Shown here one piece after another: positions 1 through 5,940 of a stretch of DNA of 5,940 nt. Every line of letters begins with the position of its first letter. Position 1 is the first letter of the stretch. Source of the DNA: Candidatus Muproteobacteria bacterium (GTDB lineage: Bacteria; Pseudomonadota; Gammaproteobacteria; Acidiferrobacterales; Sulfurifustaceae); contig JAHFQD010000130.1 of assembly GCA_023266455.1 (NCBI GenBank), positions 1 through 5,940 on the forward strand. Direction: 5' to 3'. A program made the translations under genes and the position numbers. Below the pieces are notes generated by a model. It was not told the origin of the DNA. It was given only the letters and a program-made list of their open reading frames with translations, and did no database searches.

Positions 1-190
1 GTTGGCGCGTGCAGCTATCGCCACCGGTGTCGCCGGTATTTTTATGGAAACCCACCCTGATCCCGACAAAGCGCTTTCCGATGGGCCGAATGCCTGGCCG
101 CTTGGACGCATGCGCGAGTTGTTGGAGACGATGAAGGAATTAGACAGCACTGTGAAACGCCGCGGATTCGCTGAACAGAAAACGATGTGA
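1..190 (+). CDS. kdsA: 3-deoxy-8-phosphooctulonate synthase (KDO-8-phosphate synthase), C-terminal end only
   Basis: This is the last 62 or so codons of kdsA; the gene begins left of the window and stops with TGA at 188-190. KdsA condenses phosphoenolpyruvate with arabinose-5-phosphate to make KDO-8-phosphate, the cytoplasmic precursor of the KDO sugar in the lipopolysaccharide inner core. The visible stretch carries the conserved block [16 protein letters not shown] followed by PL. Its Glu (bases 47-49) and the Asp 11 residues later match the spacing of the conserved metal/substrate-site Glu and Asp near the C terminus of E. coli KdsA (E239 and D250). The sequence ends in a charged helix, as the family does. 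The kdsA-eno order is a common gammaproteobacterial arrangement, which supports the call. The fragment is too short to say whether the enzyme is of the metal-dependent class. Confidence 0.93.
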   Translation, partial: LARAAIATGVAGIFMETHPDPDKALSDGPNAWPLGRMRELLETMKELDSTVKRRGFAEQKTM

Positions 191-201
191 ATTGTCACAG
201 C

Positions 202-1583
<1,382 letters not shown>

Positions 1584-1601
1584 AAATCTAAAAGTTGTTC
1601 G

Positions 1602-1634
1602 ATAGACCGGCGCACGTGTAACGCGCCGGTCTAT
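1602..1634 (+). terminator. Possible terminator hairpin after eno
   Basis: The arms ATAGACCGGCGC (1602-1613) and GCGCCGGTCTAT (1623-1634) pair perfectly over 12 bp around a 9-base loop. This sits 18 bases after the eno stop codon. The following bases, GCTTTACAC, hold only three consecutive T, so termination may be partial. It could act as an attenuating terminator or as a 3' stabiliser of the eno message, while letting some transcription continue into the membrane-protein genes downstream. Confidence 0.55.
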
Positions 1635-1666
1635 GCTTTACACAGCCTATCCGCGGAGGAAACGCG

Positions 1667-3325
1667 ATGTCGGAGCTGGAGCAGCGTGTTGAAGCAATCG
1701 ATGTCCGTTTACGAATAATCGAGGGATTGATCCAGCGGTTGCTGCCGGGCGAATCTACGCCGGCGGTGTCACCGCTACCGGCCACAGCGCCGGAAGTTAT
1801 CGCCGTACCGCCACGTTCGGAACCCGACGTCGCATCCACCACTGCTAAATCGCGCGACAGTATTTCCTCTCCCACAAAAATTCTCGGTTGGGTCGGTGCC
1901 GCCGCCATGGCGTTGGCGGCGATTTATTTCATTAAATTATCCATCGATGCCGGCTGGCTGACGCCGTCGCGGCAGATCGCGCTCGCGGCGATCGCCGGAT
2001 TTGCGCTGATCGGCGCCGGACTGTGGCTGCGTCAATCGGCGCAACAATACGCGGCCTATTTGCCGGCAGCCGGCATCGTGGTGTTGTTCGCCGCGATCTA
2101 TGGCGCACATCTTTATTATCAGTTGATTGGCGCCAGTTTCGCTGGCGCCGCCGTGATCGCGACCTGCGTGTTCGGGTTATGGTTGGGCGCGTTATTTCGT
2201 AGCGATTTGTTCGGAGTGTTTGCGGTGGTCGGTTCTTACTCGGCGCCGTTTTTGTTGCCGATGTTCCGGCTCGAGATCACCGACATCGTGATTTATTTTT
2301 CTGCCTGGAGCGGATTGTTCTGCGCCTATTCGATTTGGATCGGCCGGCGCACGACATATCTAACCGCGCTCTATATCGCGCTGCTCGGATTCGATCTGCT
2401 GTGGAACACGACCGGCCGCGACAATTGGATCGCGGCGGTGATTTTCCAATTTCTACAGTTGACGATCTTCGGCGCGACCGCGGCGATGTATTCGATTCGC
2501 AAACAATCGCCGATGGACAACGTCGCCGCCGCGGCGCATTTACCGGCGTTGCTTATTTTCTACATCATCGAATACACCTTGCTGTCGCGCTACGAGCCGT
2601 CGTTAGCGCCGTGGATCGCGATCGGGAGCTTCGGCGTGCTGTTAGCGTGTTATTTCTCGGCGCGGATTTTTCTGGCGCAGACGCCAGTGGCGGGAAAATT
2701 CTTGCTTAGCAGTTACGCCGCTCTAGTTTTGTTTCATGCGGTATATGTGGAATTGATTCCGTCGCCGATGGCGCCGTGGATCGCCGTCGCGTTGTTATTG
2801 ATCTCCTGCGCGTTGGTACTACTCGGCATGGGACCGAAAACGATCGGCGCGCCGATCTTCGTGGCGGTCATCGCTATTTTCGTGCTCAATTTTTTACGTG
2901 TGATCGCCGATATCAATATGCAAAAAGTACCAGCTGGATCAGTGGTGCCGATCGTGTACGCGCTATTGATTTACATTGGTTACTTTTTGGCGCGTAGTGA
3001 ACCGCAGATCATGGGGTTGAAACTGCCGCTGTTATACATCGGTCACGTCAGCGCCATGGCGGCGGCGGTACATGTGCTCGACAGCCGCTTCGCCGTCTCT
3101 ACCACGTGGGGAATCTTGGCGGTCACATGTTTGGTAGCGGGGCTGCACACACGTGACCGCATCGTCGCGCAGTCGTCGCTCGCGCTGTTCGCGGCCACGG
3201 CCATCAAGGTGTTGGTATACGATCTCGCCGCCGCATCGCCGTCGTTGCGAATCGCGTTGCTGCTTGTGTTGGGCGTGGTTTGTTATTTCGGCGGTTGGTT
3301 GTACCGACGGGTAAGCGCTATTTAA
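1667..3325 (+). CDS. DUF2339-type polytopic inner-membrane protein
   Basis: This is a 552-residue membrane protein of unknown function. Residues 1-26 form a short charged amphipathic, probably coiled-coil helix (SELEQRVEAIDVRLRIIEGL). A Pro/Ala/Ser-rich linker runs to about 70, and some 15-18 hydrophobic segments fill the rest (for example 74-92, 103-121, 130-150, 158-176, 253-275, 313-334, 367-387, 393-411, 500-520 and 526-546). The pattern coil, linker, LGWVG...YFIKLSIDAGWLTP, then a KVLVYDLA block near the C terminus (514-521) and a final GGWLYRR is what I know of DUF2339 (COG5373) proteins. Those are often considerably longer, so this is a compact form. ATG 1667 has a strong GGAGGA (1655-1660) 6 bases upstream. 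It starts 83 bp after eno and is followed 44 bp later by the next gene, probably on one transcript. No catalytic motif is visible. Family assignment is fairly sure; function is not known. Confidence 0.78.
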   Translation: MSELEQRVEAIDVRLRIIEGLIQRLLPGESTPAVSPLPATAPEVIAVPPRSEPDVASTTAKSRDSISSPTKILGWVGAAAMALAAIYFIKLSIDAGWLTPSRQIALAAIAGFALIGAGLWLRQSAQQYAAYLPAAGIVVLFAAIYGAHLYYQLIGASFAGAAVIATCVFGLWLGALFRSDLFGVFAVVGSYSAPFLLPMFRLEITDIVIYFSAWSGLFCAYSIWIGRRTTYLTALYIALLGFDLLWNTTGRDNWIAAVIFQFLQLTIFGATAAMYSIRKQSPMDNVAAAAHLPALLIFYIIEYTLLSRYEPSLAPWIAIGSFGVLLACYFSARIFLAQTPVAGKFLLSSYAALVLFHAVYVELIPSPMAPWIAVALLLISCALVLLGMGPKTIGAPIFVAVIAIFVLNFLRVIADINMQKVPAGSVVPIVYALLIYIGYFLARSEPQIMGLKLPLLYIGHVSAMAAAVHVLDSRFAVSTTWGILAVTCLVAGLHTRDRIVAQSSLALFAATAIKVLVYDLAAASPSLRIALLLVLGVVCYFGGWLYRRVSAI

Positions 3326-3358
3326 ACGGACGTTACAAAATCGATGTGCAAACGGTTC

Positions 3359-3366
3359 AAGGAGGA
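3359..3366 (+). promoter_or_regulatory. Strong ribosome binding site of the small membrane protein gene
   Basis: AAGGAGGA is a near-perfect match to the 16S rRNA 3' end. It lies directly before ATG 3370, with 4 bases from the end of the GGAGG core (3361-3365) to the start codon. It fixes the start there. The same frame is open back to 3280, but that would run into the end of the preceding gene without such a site. Confidence 0.75.
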
Positions 3367-3369
3367 ACA

Positions 3370-3924
3370 ATGCCCAAAGTCGACGCGTTTCTAAATCCCA
3401 ATTCGATGCTGACGCCGGGGATCGCCGGCGGTCTCGTTGCTTCGATTTCGATGCCGATCGCACTTAATTTCGGCATCAGCATAAAATGGGTCATCTTAGC
3501 GGTGAGTATTTTGCTCGGCCTATTTATCGTGCTGTCGATCGAAAAACTTCCGTCGCGGTTGTTACGTGGCGTTTATTGCCTACTCAATTCGCTGATTATT
3601 TTTTCCATGAGTCTCGGCGTCGCGGTGAACGTTGATACGCCGCCGAAACCGCCAGTGGCGCCGAGCGCCGCGACGGAACCGGTGAACCGCTTATCCGTTG
3701 CGCCGTTGCTGGGTATCTCGGCGGCCGAAGCCGACGATCAAAATCCGCGGACGGCATTGTCGGTTCGACCGATACCGACGTCGCCGCCGCTGAACGCTAA
3801 ACCGTCGCCGACCGAGCAGGAATGGCAGCAAGCCGAGCGCGAGCAAAAAGAGCAGGCCTATGTGGAGCAAAAACGGCAATACCAAGAACAAATGCAGCAA
3901 TATAATAGGCGCTGGTCTTGGTAG
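3370..3924 (+). CDS. Uncharacterised protein with three membrane segments and a coiled-coil tail
   Basis: I do not recognise this 184-residue protein. It starts MPKVDAFLNPNSMLTPGIAG and has three likely membrane segments at about 14-33, 38-56 and 66-86. A proline-rich low-complexity stretch follows (90-148, with PPKPPVAP at 91-98). From about 148 to 180 comes a strongly hydrophilic Gln/Glu/Arg/Lys-rich helix that looks like a coiled coil, and the end is aromatic (RRWSW). The loop between segments 2 and 3 is basic (Lys59, Arg63, Arg66). By the positive-inside rule that loop is cytoplasmic and the Pro-rich tail periplasmic; this is inference. The N-terminal hydrophobic block vaguely recalls a domain seen in other hypothetical membrane proteins, but I cannot name it. 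The gene sits 44 bp after the DUF2339 gene and 21 bp before ftsB with no terminator visible, so cotranscription is likely. The intact frame and strong ribosome binding site argue that it is a real gene. Confidence 0.85.
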   Translation: MPKVDAFLNPNSMLTPGIAGGLVASISMPIALNFGISIKWVILAVSILLGLFIVLSIEKLPSRLLRGVYCLLNSLIIFSMSLGVAVNVDTPPKPPVAPSAATEPVNRLSVAPLLGISAAEADDQNPRTALSVRPIPTSPPLNAKPSPTEQEWQQAEREQKEQAYVEQKRQYQEQMQQYNRRWSW

Positions 3925-3945
3925 TGTCGCGGCAGGGTAGGAAAC

Positions 3946-4302
3946 TTGAGTGTAAATAATACTGACAGTCGTCCCGGGCACCGTAAAGCGCTGCAGATTA
4001 TCTTATACATCGTCATCGGTGTATTGGTATTGCTGCAGTATCCGTTGTGGTTCGGCAGCGGTGGCTTGTACGCCGTTTGGGAATTGCAGCATGAAATCAC
4101 GGTGCAGCAAGCGGAGAACGCCAAGCTGCGCGAGCGCAACGCCGTGCTTGAAGCTGAAGTAAGCGATTTAAAGCAAGGCTATGCCGCGATCGAGCAACGC
4201 GCGCGCGCCGAGTTGGGCATGGTCAAAAAAGGCGAGACCTTCTATCAGGTCATCCAGACGCCGAACGAAACCGAGAAAAAACCGCCGCGTGCATCACGCT
4301 GA
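3946..4302 (+). CDS. ftsB: Cell division protein FtsB
   Basis: FtsB is a small bitopic protein that forms the FtsQ-FtsB-FtsL complex at the septum and helps activate the FtsWI peptidoglycan synthase. The 118-residue product has a short cytoplasmic N terminus, one membrane helix (about 17-35), the conserved LQYPLWFG motif at its periplasmic edge, a coiled coil (about 45-85, with QQAENAKLRERN), and the conserved ARAELGMVKKGETFYQV block (86-102). E. coli FtsB has 103 residues, so the extra length is at both ends. The start is TTG 3946, with AGGGTAGGA just upstream. The preceding stop (3922-3924) is in the same frame, and no ATG, GTG or other TTG lies between it and the membrane helix, so this weak start is nearly forced. 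The usual left neighbour eno is two genes away, and the commonly following ispD is absent; ygfZ converges instead, overlapping the last 9 bp. Confidence 0.93.
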   Translation: MSVNNTDSRPGHRKALQIILYIVIGVLVLLQYPLWFGSGGLYAVWELQHEITVQQAENAKLRERNAVLEAEVSDLKQGYAAIEQRARAELGMVKKGETFYQVIQTPNETEKKPPRASR

Positions 4303-4308
4303 CGTTTT
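4276..4308. terminator. Candidate weak bidirectional terminator at the ftsB/ygfZ junction
   Basis: GCGTG (4287-4291) and CACGC (4295-4299) form a 5-bp stem with a 3-base loop, inside the ends of both converging genes. On the plus strand TTTT follows at 4305-4308. On the minus strand TTTTTT (the A-run at 4276-4281) follows on the other side. Both T-runs are 5 bases away from the stem and the stem is short, so activity is uncertain. Confidence 0.3.
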
Positions 4309-5352
4309 CTGCGTCGTCGGTGTTTCCACTGAATAGGGCAAAGGCTGAAGCGAGAGCGTCGGTCCATTCTCGTCGCGTAGACGAAGCGCCGTTTCGGTCG
4401 ACGCGATTTGAATCACCGCCAACAAATCGACGCCCGCGTTCGGCGAGGGTTGCGCATCGACGACGTTCCCGACGGACTGTCCATTGGCGCCCGACGCGAA
4501 AATCGGTGTGCCAGGTGCAACGACATCGCCGACGACATGCGCGCGGTACATCCGTTGTTTCAAACGCCCCAAGTACTGCATGCGCGCCACGATCTCTTGT
4601 CCGGGGTAACAACCTTTCTTGAAGTTCACGCCGCCGACGAGTTCTAAGTTGAGCATCTGCGGCACGAAGGCGTCGCTGGTTTCGGTGAAGACGTTCGGTA
4701 TACCCGTCATGATGTCGTGCCAGTACCAGGCGCCGCTGGCGACCGGGGTCGCGTCCGCGCGCAAAGTTTCCCATAACGAAATTGCTTCCGTCGGCGGCGC
4801 GATGATTTCAAAACGCGGATGAATTCCGGGAAGCCGCAACAAGGTTGCGGTGCCGCGTGTAACACTGGCGCCGATTTCCAGGGAGAAGTCTTTTATGGCT
4901 TTCTGCGCTAAGCGTTCGGCGTTCGGTCCGACAATGCCAAAGCGAATCAATTCATCGTCGACGATTTCGAACGTGACCTTGGCGCGCAGAACGAACATGC
5001 GCAGCCGTTTAAGAATCGCTTCTCGCAACGAGGAGGGGAGTTGGAGGTAGAGATCGCCGTCGCGTTGAAAGACGCGGAACAAGGCCAGCGCGCGCCCTTG
5101 CGCGCTGCACCAGGCACTCAATTGGTGTTGCGTCGCGTTGACGAGTCCAAGCTCGTTGGTTAACTGTCCGTTGAGGAAGGTTCGTGCGTCAGCGCCGCTG
5201 GCGCGAATCAGCGATAGCGCGCTCAAGTCCGCCAACACGTCGCCGTCGCGCGCGGCGCGGCGCTCCGTTTGCGGATCGCCAAAATCGCGTAGGACGCCAT
5301 CGTCGATATGCGCCCCGTGTTCGAGTAAAAAGGTATTCCAAGCGTTATTCAT
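4294..5352 (-). CDS. ygfZ: YgfZ/GcvT-fold folate-binding protein for Fe-S enzyme maintenance
   Basis: YgfZ is a cytoplasmic, tetrahydrofolate-binding protein related in fold to the glycine-cleavage T protein. In E. coli it is needed for full activity of certain Fe-S enzymes. The 352-residue product is a little longer than E. coli YgfZ (326). It carries the family signature KGCYPGQE at 246-253, with the functionally important Cys248 (equivalent to E. coli Cys228), followed by IVARMQYLGRLKQR. The N-terminal domain holds LADLSALSLIRASG (39-52), FLNGQLTNE (59-67) and WCSAQGR (81-87), all typical of the family. ATG is at 5350-5352 on the minus strand; the upstream bases offer only a weak ribosome binding site (GTGAG). 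The gene converges on ftsB with a 9-bp overlap and diverges from sdhC. Succinate dehydrogenase has an Fe-S subunit, so the neighbourhood fits, although direct action of YgfZ on this enzyme is inference. Confidence 0.95.
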   Translation of the reverse strand: MNNAWNTFLLEHGAHIDDGVLRDFGDPQTERRAARDGDVLADLSALSLIRASGADARTFLNGQLTNELGLVNATQHQLSAWCSAQGRALALFRVFQRDGDLYLQLPSSLREAILKRLRMFVLRAKVTFEIVDDELIRFGIVGPNAERLAQKAIKDFSLEIGASVTRGTATLLRLPGIHPRFEIIAPPTEAISLWETLRADATPVASGAWYWHDIMTGIPNVFTETSDAFVPQMLNLELVGGVNFKKGCYPGQEIVARMQYLGRLKQRMYRAHVVGDVVAPGTPIFASGANGQSVGNVVDAQPSPNAGVDLLAVIQIASTETALRLRDENGPTLSLQPLPYSVETPTTQKTSA

Positions 5353-5375
5353 GGTGTACTCACATTACTTTTTTC

Positions 5376-5384
5376 TGGCATAAT
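5376..5384 (+). promoter_or_regulatory. Probable extended -10 promoter for the sdh operon
   Basis: TGGCATAAT is an extended -10 element (TGn plus CATAAT, 5 of 6 matches to TATAAT). No good -35 hexamer lies 16-18 bases upstream, which is tolerable with an extended -10. Transcription would begin near 5391 and leave a leader of about 85 bases before sdhC. Confidence 0.5.
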
Positions 5385-5385
5385 A
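5380..5385 (-). promoter_or_regulatory. Possible -10 element for ygfZ
   Basis: Read on the minus strand this is TATTAT (5 of 6 matches to TATAAT), about 27 bases before the ygfZ start codon. It overlaps the plus-strand -10. No clear -35 is seen, so support is weak. Confidence 0.3.
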
Positions 5386-5452
5386 CGCGCGCTATTGGCC
5401 CTGCGGGCGCCCGTAGTGATCAAGAATTAAGCATCGTCGTTCATTAATCCAA

Positions 5453-5464
5453 TCGGTGCACCGA
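5453..5464. promoter_or_regulatory. 12-bp perfect palindrome just upstream of sdhC
   Basis: TCGGTGCACCGA is a perfect dyad ending 11 bases before the sdhC ATG, where a ribosome binding site would be expected. It could be an operator for a dimeric regulator or a chance palindrome. No regulator is identified. Confidence 0.3.
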
Positions 5465-5475
5465 ACTATACGCTT

Positions 5476-5865
5476 ATGGCGACTCAATTGACGACAAGGG
5501 CGAAGCGCCCCGTCTATCTCAATTTATTACAAATCAAACTGCCGATCGGTGGCGTCATTTCCATTATTCACCGCGCCACCGGTGCCGTGCTCGTGTTGCT
5601 GATTCCCTACACGCTGTACCTGCTACAGACCGCGCTCGAAAGTCCGATGCGCTTCGAAGAAGTGCGCGCGTCGCTAAGCGGCGGCATTGGACGCATCGCG
5701 TTGCTGCTGGCGTTGTGGTTGTTGATTCAGCATCTTTATTCCGGCGTCCGCCATTTGTTTATGGACATCGATGTCGGCGTCGAGCGGCCAGTCGCACGGC
5801 GCAGCGCGTGGTTAACGTTGTTGGCCTCGATCATTACTGTTTCTTTGTTGGGGGTTTTTCTGTGA
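5476..5865 (+). CDS. sdhC: Succinate dehydrogenase cytochrome b556 subunit (membrane anchor SdhC)
   Basis: SdhC is one of two membrane anchors of respiratory complex II. With SdhD it binds haem b and the ubiquinone that takes electrons from succinate oxidation. The 129-residue length equals that of E. coli SdhC. It shows the N-terminal RPVYLNLLQIKLP block (11-23) and SIIHRATG (29-36), whose Ser29 and Arg33 match the quinone-site Ser27 and Arg31 of E. coli. QHLYSGVRHLFMD (85-97) contains His86, the expected haem ligand (E. coli His84). Three membrane helices are visible at about 25-50, 70-92 and 110-129. ATG 5476 is the family-consistent start, but no Shine-Dalgarno sequence precedes it. sdhD overlaps its stop codon by 4 bp, so the two are translationally coupled in an operon that presumably continues with sdhA and sdhB outside the window. 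Confidence 0.95.
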   Translation: MATQLTTRAKRPVYLNLLQIKLPIGGVISIIHRATGAVLVLLIPYTLYLLQTALESPMRFEEVRASLSGGIGRIALLLALWLLIQHLYSGVRHLFMDIDVGVERPVARRSAWLTLLASIITVSLLGVFL

Positions 5866-5940
5866 ATCGTGCACGTTCGCTTGGAAGCGCGCACCGCGGC
5901 CTGATGGAGTGGCTGGTGCAGCGCGTGACCTCGCTTTATG
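5862..5940 (+). CDS. sdhD: Succinate dehydrogenase membrane anchor subunit SdhD, N-terminal end only
   Basis: The second complex II membrane anchor begins here and runs off the right edge after 26 codons. The GTG start (5862-5864) overlaps the sdhC TGA in a GTGA arrangement, and GGGGG at 5850-5854 lies 7 bases upstream as a ribosome binding site. The visible peptide has LGSAHRGLMEWLVQRVTSLY, matching the SdhD pattern of a Gly-containing N terminus followed by W-L-x-QRVT at the start of the first helix. The second anchor subunit is expected at this position. The haem and quinone residues lie beyond the window. Confidence 0.88.
   Translation, partial: MNRARSLGSAHRGLMEWLVQRVTSLY

Noticed and set aside
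2129..2149. 8-bp stem (GGCGCCAG / CTGGCGCC) with a 5-base loop inside the DUF2339 gene
   Set aside because: It falls in a conserved membrane-segment region coding for Gly/Ala-rich residues, where GGCGCC-type codons recur, so chance is enough to explain it.
2842..2857. 16-bp perfect palindrome GATCGGCGCGCCGATC inside the DUF2339 gene
   Set aside because: GATCGG and CGATC words are frequent in this sequence through codon use, there is no second copy or regulatory context, and the dyad has no loop.
3280..3369. Earlier start at 3280 for the small membrane protein, overlapping the DUF2339 gene
   Set aside because: It lacks a comparable ribosome binding site, adds a basic peptide encoded over the preceding gene's end, and is outcompeted by the strong AAGGAGGA before ATG 3370.

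Overview
The window looks like the chromosome of a gammaproteobacterium. It has the kdsA-eno-ftsB backbone, a ygfZ gene divergent from an sdhC-sdhD operon, and close matches to gammaproteobacterial enolase, FtsB, YgfZ and SdhC. Base composition is moderately GC-rich by eye. The placement of ygfZ head to head with sdhC recalls the Xanthomonadales/Nevskiales side of the class, but this is recalled context and was not tested. Nothing suggests a phage, plasmid or insertion sequence.

Layout, left to right: the 3' end of kdsA (1-190); a 106-bp gap with a strong palindrome; complete eno (297-1583); an 83-bp gap with a 12-bp hairpin; a 552-residue polytopic DUF2339-type membrane protein (1667-3325); an unrecognised 184-residue protein with three membrane segments and a coiled-coil tail (3370-3924); and ftsB (3946-4302). 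These are all on the plus strand. ygfZ (4294-5352) runs on the minus strand and overlaps the end of ftsB by 9 bp. A 123-bp divergent control region follows, then sdhC (5476-5865) and the start of sdhD (from 5862, running off the window).

Most of the window is housekeeping: KDO synthesis for lipopolysaccharide (kdsA), glycolysis (eno), divisome assembly (ftsB), Fe-S enzyme maintenance (ygfZ) and respiratory complex II (sdhCD). ygfZ and sdh make functional sense as neighbours, because succinate dehydrogenase carries Fe-S clusters and YgfZ supports Fe-S enzymes.

The non-routine part is the pair of membrane-protein genes lying between eno and ftsB, which are direct neighbours in many gammaproteobacteria. 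The two genes and ftsB are closely spaced with no clear terminator between them, so they may share a transcript. The small unknown protein is the least explained item. By the positive-inside rule its proline-rich, coiled-coil tail should be periplasmic, the same compartment as the FtsB coiled coil. I see no convincing evidence for a complete novel system, only this candidate gene pair.
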